From Glandiceps talaboti (Eukaryota > Hemichordata > Enteropneusta > Spengelidae): a stretch of 37,500 bases of DNA. Below are positions 19,701-32,047 of the stretch, one piece after another. Where the stretch lies: NCBI RefSeq assembly GCF_964340395.1, contig NC_135569.1, positions 13,616,019 to 13,653,518 of the forward strand. Direction: 5' to 3'. Each line of letters starts with the position of its first letter. Position 1 is the stretch's first letter. The translations under genes were made by a program, and so were the position numbers. Below the pieces are notes generated by a model. The model had not been told where the DNA came from. It saw nothing but the letters and a program-made list of their open reading frames with translations, and searched no databases.

Positions 19701-22417
19701 TAAACATGAATAACAAACTCAAATCATTTGAATGTGAGATTGTAAAAAATCTCCTAATACACTGGTTCCAGTCTAAATAGCGTATACCTCAACGATTATA
19801 AACACCCATAGTATTTTACCTTTGATCAGTCAGAGAAAGACATGGATGGCACTACATAACAATTATTGTTGCTATGGCAACTATTTAATTCATATATCTA
19901 CTTACTGTGCAGTTTTCCCAGCTTTCAAAATTGTTCATGTAATCAATCTTATCCCTGCCCTTCCTGGAATGATGTATCTTACTTCCTTCTTCATCCCGTA
20001 CTGTGTACAACACTTTTTCTTTCTTCTCTGGACACTTCCTAACTCTGGGACAGTTCAATTCATTGCCTTTGATGTCATTGGCTCTGAGGTCATGCCAGAC
20101 AGAGTGTCTGAACTTGTTGGACGGTAACTGGTGGTGTGAAAACAATAATACAAATAATACTACTTTAAGCAATCAGTAAACTATGAAAGACAGAGACGAT
20201 CTGTTATCGTTGCAAACGGCAGATTACTTACTTACACGGTTTTGCACCTAGGTATCTTAATCAGTTGCTAACCCAACGTAGCTCCAGCCGTGCTTTACGT
20301 GTACGCAGTAACTCACAGAATGAAATTTACTTACACCAACCACTCAGCAATACTGCTTATTATGGTGACAGAGCATTCTCAATTTGTGCCCCACACTTGT
20401 GGAATGCTCTGCCATCGTGTCTGCAGAGTGTCGCTACATTCCAGGCATTTAAATCAGGTCTTAAGACCTATTTCTTCAATAAGACTTTTGCTTGATTCTG
20501 TTTTTGTACTCATGTTTCTGTGCTTTGTATTTAGTGCATTGTGATAGTTTTATGAAATGCGCTATATAAGAAAATTAGATTAGATTAGATTAGATTAGAT
20601 TAGATTAGACTGTACAAGTGGGTAGCCTCTTTGTTGCAGTTGGTAAGCAGTAACAATAACATTACATCTACCTGAGTTCATAAGGTATTTCACTGGGTTA
20701 CCTACCAAAATTAAGTGTAGTACATTGGGTGGAAAGCTTTGCAAATTTTACCAGATTTCTGTCCATTGTTACCAGGATTCCTAGGCCTTAGCAAAAATAC
20801 TGGTGGATGAATGTGATGCCTTATTTATGTCGCCATAGCCACCAAATAATTAAGAATGAGGTCGAATGTGAGACTTTTGAGGAAAGCTTGCCAAAAGAAA
20901 TGATATGATGGAAATATACAGGAGAAATGATGTTGCCTCGGTGTTGCTCTCATGGGACATGATGTTTGTGACACAAAGATAGACATAATTCAACTCGAGA
21001 CGAACAATAACAGAGACACAACACACAGCAGGATTCTTTACCCAATCACATTGAAAAGTGATAAGCAATGCTATTTTTGTTACAGTGCATTAGAAACAGG
21101 CTTCTAATGAAAACATTACACATGGACTTGATGATTTTAATGGCTGCATTTGTTTACTTTCCAACTGATAATCAACCAGCGTATATCTACATCCCTACTG
21201 TGTGTAGCACATCTAGAATTGTTTCTTTTGCATTTGAAGTTGTCTAAAGTGTGTGTACAAAATATCGTGTCCCATAAAGTGAATCACCAAAGCTACTTCA
21301 TTTCTCCTGTAAAAGATCACAACTTACATGTAAAGCATCATGCCTTTTATGAGGGGCCCTCTGGGGTTGGTTTGATACCATGGATGGTACAAGGACACTT
21401 GACCCATTGTCAGTCAGAGACAACTTAGTGTTACTATCACTGCAAAGAAAAAATATATACATTGAAAATGAACTTTTGAAATACTGCACATGTATCGGAA
21501 ACACACAACTTTTTTTAAATTTTGCCTAAGGCCAAATTAAATAAATTTGTTTTTTCCGGTTACCCGACCCCACCTAGTTTTTCACGCCGACCCTAAACTT
21601 TTTTTTACATATTCAAGAAATATAATAATAAAATTGCAAAAATCGTGAAGTCTCGTAAGAAATAGTGGGTGCAGAAACTGACATCAACTTAAAAAGACAA
21701 TATAAAAATATTCTTCCAATCTGTAATGGCTGTACATCTGATAGGAAGAAATAAACAACACAGAGACCATTTGGAAAACAATGGAAAACCTGAACTAGAC
21801 ACTTACACAGATAAAAAAATATAATAAAATAAAATAAAAAATTTACCTTCCCCACCTATTTTAAAATTGAATGTAATCGGAACCACACAATCTTATTTTT
21901 TTTACGCCTTACTGGAAACACACAATTTGAAACTACTTTTTTTTATACAATGCAAATGTGTACAATACATGGCAGGCAGACTAACATAACAAGAGAGCCA
22001 GACTGGCTATCAATTGCTTCACTGCAGCTCAGGAAAACAGGGTAAACAAAGATGAAATGGATAAAAAATAAACTCATAATATACCTATTGTCTTACAAAA
22101 TGCTACGGGTGTTACTTCTAGTAGGGTTTCAACATAAACAAACATAGTATTCACCAATTTGTCTATATACCACGTAAGCAAGCTGTATTTTCTTTCGGAG
22201 ACGGTCTCGAAGTTTCAAGGAAAAGACTCCCTGAAAAGGTCTGGTTCCAGAAGTAATTGCCGATGATTAAAAAAACAGGGGTTTCACTTCTACACTTCTT
22301 CATTACAAATATATACGGAATGTCTCAATATGTAACAGTACTTGGTGAAAAGCTACAAATATACGAGCAATTAACGTAACTGACAATATAGTGTACACAC
22401 CTTGTCTCAGAAGCCAT
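16734..22417 (-). CDS. leucine-rich-repeat protein with C-terminal CaaX (CVIL)
   Basis: Seven minus-strand exons (22417-22401, 21439-21328, 20127-19906, 19230-19088, 18503-18458, 17606-17452, 16848-16734) join in frame with GT-AG introns into 269 residues. Codon 1 is the first in-frame ATG, with A at -3. Residues 1-117 are polar and basic (PRVRKCPEKKEKV) with no named domain. Residues 118-235 carry about four LRRs (ERLNLADNSLINI, THLTLCMNYIDHF, LELNLADNHIDTL, ESLDLRRNP), closed by an LRR-cap-like LPYLHELDG. The tail is acidic (DDHEEQYDDNEAS) and ends Arg-Cys-Val-Ile-Leu-stop. A Leu-ending CaaX box normally directs geranylgeranylation and membrane attachment. I do not recognise an orthologue. 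An SDS22-like scaffold role is only a guess. It runs divergently from ATAD3. Confidence 0.85.
18134..18208 (+). repeat. dispersed repeat family R1, copy 2
   Basis: TGCAAGCATGAATGCAAATAGCC...GAGTACC...CATGTCATGGGGTTCTGTTAT aligns with the copies at 15571 and 24536. It lies in the intron between LRR-gene exons 18503-18458 and 17606-17452. Confidence 0.55.
20205..20612 (+). mobile_element. 5'-truncated L2/CR1-clade non-LTR retrotransposon
   Basis: A frame from about 20205 to 20495 encodes YLHGFAPRYLNQLL, GDRAFSICAPHLWNALP and FQAFKSGLKTYFFNKTFA. This is the characteristic C-terminal tail of L2/CR1 ORF2 after the reverse transcriptase. The 3' UTR has GAAATGCGCTATATAAG and ends in about seven ATTAG units (20577-20609), the usual microsatellite tail of these clades. 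It is inserted antisense to the LRR gene, in the intron between exons 21439-21328 and 20127-19906. It is dead because the endonuclease and catalytic RT are missing. Confidence 0.85.
21517..21845 (+). repeat. dispersed repeat family R2, copy 1
   Basis: About 330 bp begin near AAGGCCAAATTAAA and include ACCCCACCTAGTTTTTCACGC, AAACTGACATCAACTTAAAAAG and CAATCTGTAATGGCTGTACATC. The repeat ends in AATAAAATAAAATAAA. A copy about 90% identical over the shared parts lies at 26566-26853. The same orientation and A-rich tail suggest a retroposon. The promoter type and source are unknown. This copy holds about 35 extra bp near 21618-21650. Confidence 0.8.
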
Positions 22418-23039
22418 GTTTGTTGTGTTATGTTGGCTTCCCTGTTTCTTACGAAGCTCTATACCGTAGGTCACTTCTGGAACTGGAACACTGCAACAGG
22501 TGGCTTTCACGTTATGGACGGAATATAAACAACACTATCAAAGCCGGTGAATCTTCCTGATAAGTTTAACTTTTACATTGTCGAACGATTTTACTGTTTA
22601 ATTCGGTTGGACGTATGTGCAAACCTATGTGTATTTTACCTCTTCGCACTTTACGACTATTTTGCATTGACGTCAGAGAAACAAACAGCGCCCTCTCGAG
22701 TTGTACTAAATAAACAAGGATCACCTATTTTTTTCAAATATACATTGGTATAAATATATGTGCTCATTGTTGTGAAGTCTGGTTGTAATTTATGATTAGA
22801 TAACGTCGTAAATTATATCAATTACACACGATGAAAACAAAAAATTAAGAATTAAAATGTTGAAGTGATGAAGGCGTTACGAGAATCTCGTAGAATCGCG
22901 TGTTAAATAGGCCGTGCTTCATACGCATGTTCAATGACCTGTAACCTGACGACCTGACCGGCTTGAGTAACACACGTGTGTGGTTTCATCAGTAAGAAAA
23001 ATTTGTTACTAAATGGTCGTTTTGTGAGATTTCAAGACG
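22418..23039. promoter_or_regulatory. shared divergent promoter region of the LRR gene and ATAD3
   Basis: The two start codons are 622 bp apart on opposite strands. No further exon is evident between them. TTGACGTCA at 22667-22675 contains a full CRE consensus and lies close to GCGCCCTCT (22688-22696). No clear TATA box is placed for either gene, which is usual for housekeeping bidirectional promoters. Shared regulation is inference from spacing. Confidence 0.6.
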
Positions 23040-23649
23040 ATGTCGTGGTTGTTCGGTGTTAACAAAGACCAGTCCTTCGCTAATATAGCCAACTTGCCGC
23101 TTCCGCCAGAATCAGGCGGCGCTGGAGGGGCTGCGGGCGGTGGTGGCGGAGATAAGGGGAAGAGCGATGACACGAAAAAAGTTTGGCAGGGGTTCGACCC
23201 CACTGGTCTTGAACGTGCAGCTCAAGCGGCCAGGGATCTTGACAAATCAGGTAATTCTTCACAATATTTTATTACTATACAATAACTTAGCACCAGTTAC
23301 AATTGCAGTAATAATGGGGCTCTGATTGTAGTAGGCATTTTATCACAAAATCAAGAACGTGAACTGATATGTACGATGGATGGTAGTGCTACTGATAATT
23401 ATATGATTATAATATAATGATTGGCTTGATATGTGATAGCTAGCTCAGTAGTGAGACGACGTGATTTTATCAATTACTAACTTTTTACAATGTTCAGAAA
23501 AAGAGGCATAACAAAGGCTGTTAAAACACAAATGACCCCTTAACAAAATGACTATGATTTATTGATGAGACATACTAGTAGTTTATAACGCAACGTTAAC
23601 CCTTGCAATCAAAAATTGTGTCAAAAATTATTGTCAAAAATTAAATTAT

Positions 23650-23682
<33 letters not shown>

Positions 23683-23744
23683 GTCACATGTATGTATGTT
23701 ACAATGTATGTATGTATGTATGTATGTATGTATGTATGTATGTA

Positions 23745-23781
<37 letters not shown>

Positions 23782-26700
23782 ATGTATGTAGTATGTATGT
23801 ATGTATGTATGTATGTATGTATGTATGTATGTATGTATTTATGTATGTGTCTGTCTATCTGTCTGTAGATCTGATTTATAACCCTTGTTGTATACAGGTG
23901 TATTATATGTATTCATGCAAATATATTTTCCCACATGCTGATCAAATTTCTGCCAGAATCATTTCGCTGTACAGTGTCACTTTTAGTTTGATAACACTTT
24001 CAGCCTGGTTTGTTTGTGATATGATGGTAATTATGTAATATACAATTTCTATCTAACAGTGCACGCTAAAGAAGCTTTATCCTTGGCATTGAAACAAGAA
24101 GACACAAAACAAATGGAAGAGAAGAAACAAATCAAGGTAAGTCAAATAAGGAATTTAAAGGGATATGTTCAGTAACTCTTGAGTACTTTTCATTATTTTT
24201 GTTTCCAAATAAAATGTGAGTTATATTTTACCATTCACTATCACTTGTCTAAAAACCAGCAGCCATTGGCAAAACTCCCACTGTATAAATTGCTGTGGTA
24301 CTATAGTCTAATGGGATTTTGATGCTAATTTAGGCAAGAACATGTCCCACGGGATGCATCATAAAAAAAGTGACAATGACCTCAGAGGCCCCCCCCCTCT
24401 GCTATGTAAATTTCCAATGGCCAAGTTAAATGGGGATGTCTACCATTTATAATGATATTTGGAAAATGTACTGATTCATTTTGAGTTTGGGTGTGTTTGT
24501 TTGCTACGTGTTTTCTTCACTTGTTGCTGCAGAGAACACTGTAAGCACAATATGCAAATACCATGAGTATGACATCACACTGAAACTTATGCAAATATCA
24601 TAGGGTTCTGTTATATCACAAAAGTTACAGTTTGCAAAGTGTTGCAGACCTCTATCATTTATTACATATATATATGTATAAGTTGTTCTGTGTGTTTAGT
24701 AAGAGCAAACTGTAAAATAATTGTGTTATTTTTTTTCTAGGAATTTGAAGCTCATGTGGAACAAATGAAAGTTGATCAGATTCGGACTCAGGGTGATGAG
24801 AAACGAAAGACGCTAAGTCAAGAAACTAAACAGCATCAAGAAAGAGCCCAGTATCAAGACCAGCTGGCTCGGCAAAGATATGAAGATCAGTTACGACAAC
24901 AGGTAATATTTTAAAAGAATGTCAAAAGAGATATATATGTCTGTTATCCTTTCATGTAAAATACACAAAGCTCTACACATATTATGTTATCAAAGTAACT
25001 ATGGAAACTAAGCTATTGGCAAACTAAAACACAAGCTGCAACTATTGTTGTTGCATGTGGGAGATTACACGAGTAGGTGAGAGTAATGCCTTGGATATAT
25101 GGATATAATCACCTTGTTGTCAAGATAGAGAAAACATTAGATGAGGTTAAATATGCCACCATTTGAGAAAATGGGCTATCAGAGATGCCACCTTAATGTG
25201 ATTGTAATTACGTCAGCATTCAATGATGGCTTTTACAGTGTTTTTTGTTAAGGGTAGCAAGCAGGTGAGTTCCCCATCAATATTTTTGATACAATATATT
25301 AGAAACTATGCCACTTTTACCATGTTTCTCCTTTCTGTTACCGGGGTTCCCCAACTTTAGCAAAAACACTGGCTCGTATCAACATATCGTAAGATTATAG
25401 TTTTAAGCTTTGTCTGTCATACATTTTCGAAAGGAAGGTTGCCACAGTCATAACAGGTGACCTGAACAATATTGATATTACTGTTCTTTCAGCGAAGGAA
25501 ATTTGAGTGACATAAGGGGGCTTGTCACTATGAGTCAAAGACAAGTTCTGACAAAACCCTTATGGAAGTTATGTCACAGACATGGACTCTGCATTTTCAA
25601 TCTGAACATGCCAGTTGTATATAGAGTTCTGTGCATAATGTACACACGTGTTTTTCAGTACAAGTGCCTGTTGTGTATAGGGTTCTTCTCATGATGTACA
25701 TATACAAGAGTAATTTTGGTCAGTCTTCTGTCAAGTTCACTGGTCCACATATATGGAACAACATTCCATATACAATTCGCAGTCACCCAAGCAGACACAA
25801 ATTCAAGAAATATTACAAAGAGTTTCTTCTTGTAAATATGTAAAATTTTCGCGCATTTTCATTTTCATTTTTCATGTACAGTATGTAGTTTGTGAGTTTT
25901 TGCAGCAGTCACCTGATCTTTTTTTTTCATTGTAATATTTATACTAGTGTATGAGTTTTGAGTGGCTAGACTAGATTAGTTATAGAAACTATTTTCTAGC
26001 CTCTCGCCCGCTCTGATACAATTATGTACACATTGTGTATTATATGCTTTCAATTGTTATGTATTATTTTTTTTTTTGTGATGGGTAAATAAAATTACAA
26101 ATTACAAATTATGTTCTCGTAAAAGTTGTAACATGAAATTTGTTTGTGTACCACAGAAAAGAATGAATGAAGACAACCTACGACAACAGGAAGAGTCTGT
26201 TAATAAACAAGAATCAATGCGAAGGAAGACCATTGAGTACGAGGCTGAACTCAGACATCAAAATGAAATGAAACGACTGGAAGCCGAGCTACGAGGGAAG
26301 GCGAAAATTGAACGAGAAAACAGAGACCTTAGAAATGAACAGATCAGACTTAAAGCGAAAGAGTACAGAGAAACTGTACTTCAGTCAATAAAGTAAGTTG
26401 TCTATCTGTGAGGGTTTTTTTTATTAATGATTTTGCAATCTTTGGAATTAAGCTGTTTAAAATCCCTTTTCAAGAAAGTTGTTTAAGTGGGACAAACTGA
26501 AGTTTATAATGTTTTGTACTCTAGTGAAAATACTTAGAGATAGTACAATACTTTTCTTGAGACTAAATTTAAGGCCAAATTAAAAAAGTTGTTTGGTTCT
26601 GGTTACCTGACCCCACCTAGTTTTTCACGCTGACCCTAAACATTTTTTTTTACATATAAGCCTCACAAGAAATAGTGGGAGCTCGGAAACTGACATCAAC

Positions 26701-29700
26701 TTAAAAAGACAATATAAAATTATTCTTCCAATCTGTAATGGCTGTACATCTGATAGGAAGAAATAAACAACACAGAGACCATATGGAAAACAATGGCAAA
26801 CCTGAACTAGACACTCACACATGAAAACAATAGAATAAAATAAAATAAATAAGTAGAATAGTACAGTGGCATTTTGATATGCAGGAAGAATTATCCCTGA
26901 AACATAAACTCAGCAGAGGATAGTTTTGGCACTTCATATATAGTCACCATTTTATTCCAAACCCCTAAGCATATATTCGTTGACCTTTGACCTCACCTTT
27001 TGACCTCATTACTTTTCAGAGCTGCAGGTACTGTACTTGGGGACGGATTCAAAGCATTTATCTCTGATTGGGATAAAGTGTCTGCTACGGTAGGTGTAAC
27101 GCCTCAACGTTTTCGACAAATGAGTTTGAAGATATTCATTTAAAAATTGTGATCTAAATTCTAGTCAATATGAAAACCATTTTCGAATTGCTTGTCCTTC
27201 TTCAGTGTCTTACTGGATCAGACAGCATGATCCAAATTTGCTGGAGGTGTTGAGGAACCAGAGGTGCAAAAAGTTTAGCTTCAAGATATGTAAATTTGGG
27301 TCATTCTGTTGTTCAAAACATGTCTTTTGAGAACTTGTGTATGAAATTTAGACTAAGTGCTTGAATGAAAATAATTGGATGGTTTAATGAGTGTGAAGTC
27401 ATGATCAGAAGCACATAACCCCTACTTTTATTTGTAATATCAATCGTACTTGTCCGACAAACATTTACATGATGAGGTTCATTTACATATATTAATATTT
27501 TAATTATTAGAAGCATGCCTATTCCCTTCAGTGTAAAACATCTCTCATGAATATTCATTGTTCAACTAATACTGTATATCATTTCTACTGACTCCCATGA
27601 TGCAATAGCTCAAAACAAAGCTACCCTATAAATGATCAACTTGATACTTCTCTAAAATAGCAAGTAATAGGGAACTTGCAAATCCGCCATGTTGAATGTT
27701 GCATCATGGGAATGTGATAATAAATACTAATCAATTTGTATCGTAAACAATGTTGATGCATTGTTTGTTACCACAAGTACTCAATTCATAGTTACCCTGA
27801 CAATTGTGGGAGGTTAATTTTATCAGTAGCTCCAGAGTACATATTACGATAACCACAGATAATCCCATAGTCCTTTGCATCTGAGCATGCTCAGTCTGGA
27901 TTGCAAGTTCCCAATTGTAGATGATATGGAATCTTAAAGTGACTCTCAAGGTAGTGCATGAAAATGTCGTTATTTCTAGGAGTGGTGTTCCCCTTTAATT
28001 CATATTTTGTTGTCCCTGCCGACAGGCTGCAGGATTGACTCTGCTGGCATTGGGTGTATACTCGGCTAAAATGGGTACTGGTATAGGAGCTAGGTATATA
28101 GAAGCCAGACTAGGCAAACCTTCATTGGTTAGAGAAACTTCTAGACTTACTGTCATTGAAGGTATTAAACATCCTATCAAAACTACCAGGAGAATATTTA
28201 TGAAACCTGAAGACGCACTCAAAGGTATTGTTCTCAAGGTAAGTCAAAATTATTGTTGTTGTCATGGAGATATGTTGTCATGTTTATGTTGGCGTGTTTG
28301 CTTTGATGAACTGCAGTTTGTCAATTCAAAATGCCTATTACTATGAATGGTAAAGTGTATGTACATGTCAAGGATGTTTTTGTGACGCCAACTTCAGCCA
28401 GAGTTGGCCTAATCAACTCAAAGGTTAGCAAGGGGTACTAGTCAGCGTGTCCATTAAGCCAATTTAACGTACCAATGTCACACACAATTTCTAGTGACAC
28501 ACCAAAATTTGGTGTCCCCCTATCTCTTACTATGTGGTGACTTACAAGAAATGTCAGATTTTATCACACTGACTCACAACAATAACAATTTGGCTATCAC
28601 TAGAGGGCAGTCACATATAAATGTAAGTTTGGTTTATATCAGGGGGATCTAACCCTATCCCTAACACTCCCTCACAAAAGGTATACACTCTAACCCAATT
28701 TGGTGTGCCACTGACACACAATTTCTAGTGACACACCAAAATTTGGTGTTCCCCTATCTCTTACTATGTGGTGACTCACAAGAAATGTCAGATTTTATCC
28801 TTGTGACCCACAACAACAAAATTTGAGAGACCACTGGTACTAGTATGCTATGTTAAAGGAAAAGTCCAGTCAGGCTTATTTCTACCTTTAGTACACTTGT
28901 ATTGGTTACTGCTATCAACTTAAAGGAAAAGTCCAGTCAGACTTATTTCTACCTTTAGTACACTTGTATTGGTTACTGCTATCAACTTAAAGGAAAAGTC
29001 TAGTCAGACTTATTTCTGCCTTTAGTACAGTTGTAAAGTTGTATTGTTTACTGCTATCAACAGGCAATTTTGGGAAATAAAATAGCATCTTGGTAACTTA
29101 CTCTACTTTGAAATCTTTTAATATCATAACTAGGCAAAGCCCATAAGCTCGCGCATGGTAGATTCATTTGTGACCAGCTACCTCTCATGATAATATTGTC
29201 AATAGCGCCCTCTGTGTGGAGAATGCGCCACAATGCATCCTTGGGTAAAACCACCAAAAGAAATCGCATAGACACGCATGCGTACTAGTCGTTGAGCTGC
29301 TTCACGGCTGCTGCACGAGCTATTAAAAGAAGCCCTACTGCACTTGACCATTTTGGTGATTTCCTGCAAGGGTTTATGGGAAAAAGTCTATTGATGACAT
29401 CATATTTACCGCAGTCTCTTTGCTATGACACTCTTTGTATATGTGTAAGTTTATTAAAATATTGTAGTTCAATTATTTAAAACTTGGTGTAAAAGTGATG
29501 TGACTGTAGAGTGTACATGGATGTCTCTTACTATTTTGATGCAATCGAATTTAATTGAATGACCCTGTGTAATTGTCATAAAAATCCACAATTTGTACAA
29601 TGCTCAGGAGATTCACTTATAATAAGTATTTAAATAGGGGTTATGTCTGTGATGAAGACTTGTTACTTTCAACTGTCACCACAATACTAAACCTGTACTC

Positions 29701-31607
29701 TTGCTTACACAGCCTACCTTAGAAGAACGTCTTCGTGAAATTGCCGTAGCAACTCGTAATACAAAGAGAAACAAAGGTCTTTATAGAAATTTACTATTTT
29801 ATGGTCCTCCAGGAACAGGAAAAACTCTCTTTGCAAAGGTAAGAGATGTTATGTAGAGTACCTTTCACCTGTACTTTGTTTTAGTCTAGATATCGATTGC
29901 CATATAATGAAAAATATATGTCTTTATATACTTGTAAATACTTTGACAGCACCTTAGGATTGAGGTCATGACCTTTTTTGCAGGTCATCGCCTCATTCCC
30001 AGATCAAGATGGCTGTCAGTCATTGAAATATTGGAACATTCTGATATTTTGTTGCACTGTTGATTGATGGAGTTAAGTTTTTGTTGAAACTATTTGAGCA
30101 CAAAAGTGATTATATGTTCACGTCGGTTTTATTTTGGTATAAAAATTGTTTCAGCAAAATAAACTCAAATGATCTTAGAGCCAAAATACATCCATTCACA
30201 TAAGTGATAGTTCAGACTCAGAGTGTAATAATTACCTCATAGTATATTTTGACTAAATCACTCGCACTTCTTCAGCAGGGTATTGTATATTCAATGATGT
30301 ATCGGTAGACTTGTCATATGACCGTAGGAGGGCTGAGTGATGTAGCAAAATTATACTAGGTGAATTATTTATGCTGTGAGTTAGGAATTACAGTGAAATA
30401 TGTTTCCGGAGCAAGGAAAGAATATTTTCCGGTCGTTTCCTTTCACATTAGTTGAAATTGTTACGAAGCTGCTATTATTAGCAGTCAGGTAGCAGGAAGT
30501 CTGTAAGATATGACATTCGTGCCACGCTATTGGCTACAACTCACATCTGTGGGTCTTTGCCTGCTAGATCAAAAGATTTAGGCGATGTTCTGCCTTGAAC
30601 TTGTGATTAGAAGTTCAAACAGAGGTCATTATGTAGAAATCAAATAGACAGAATAGTTTCTGCTTCTGATGATGAGAAGTGCTGTTGTTATGGTGATACA
30701 TGTACTTTTCAGTTGTTTGTGATAAAATATTAGACATTGGTGAGGAAACTTATGTTTACTATTGATGTAACATTAGGTGGCTGGTCATTTTGACACCTTA
30801 GACAGTATAATGATGTTTGATTGGCTGCATCCAAACTTGGTTGCACTGTGCAGGATATTGGGCAGTTCAGTATAGTCGTGGCTTAGAAGCCTGATAGAGC
30901 TGAACAACATGACATACCTTACAGTCTAGATAGTAGGTAGATTTTGATTGGTGGTTTAGAAGAGCTGACCAACACGAGGTTTGATTGGTAAACTCAAAGC
31001 TTGAAATTGAAGTTCAGGGAAAAGTGACCATCTTCTTGTTTCCATGGTTACCAGACAGAATCATTGACCCTCAAAAATTTCTCAACAGAGTCTTTCAATG
31101 CATTCTGGGATGGACTATGCCATTATGACAGGAGGTGATGTAGCACCTATGGGGAAGGAGGGTGTCACTGCCATGCATAAAGTATTTGATTGGGCATCGT
31201 CAAGTAGAAGGGGGTAAGTATTTTGCTTTAGGCAAAACATTTTATATTTAGTGTTGCTGTGCAGAAAATGTCGTGGAGTTTGTAGTGAAATCAGATGTTA
31301 TTGTCAGTGTGTGATTATTTTTGATAAATTTTGAAAAAATATGAGTTAAATCATCAGAATTTGGTTCAGTAACCTTTTCTGTGAACTGTTAATGTCAAAA
31401 GCATGACAAGATTTTGTCATATGTAAATAATTGTTCCCTTTTGTCATTGCTTGCCAGGGTTTTACTTTTTGTAGATGAAGCTGATGCTTTCCTTAGACGA
31501 AGAAGTTCAGTAAGTTGATCATTTTTAAATAATGACTCATTTAAAATATTGGTCCCTCAATTTATTGGATAACAATTCCCTGTTAAAGAGATTGTGTTAC
31601 CAAACAA

Positions 31608-31673
<66 letters not shown>

Positions 31674-32007
31674 GTACACGTACACACATGTGCACACATA
31701 CATTCACACACACATACATACATACATACATACACACATACATACATACATACATACATACATACATACATACATACATACATACATACATACATACACA
31801 CATACACACACAAAAATACATACATACATACATACATACATACATACATACATACATACATACATGCACACATACATACATACATACACACATACATACA
31901 TACATACATACATACATACACACACATACACACACACACATACATACATACATACATACACACACACACATACATACATACATACATACATACATACATA
32001 CATACAT

Positions 32008-32047
<40 letters not shown>

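Noticed and set aside
23180-23215. GGGTTCGACCCC resembling a tRNA T-arm
   Set aside because: It lies in ATAD3 exon 1 and encodes the conserved FDPTGLE stretch. No other tRNA arms are present.
29640-29712. Possible box C/D snoRNA in ATAD3 intron 6
   Set aside because: GTGATGA is present, but there is no CTGA box at a suitable distance and no terminal stem.
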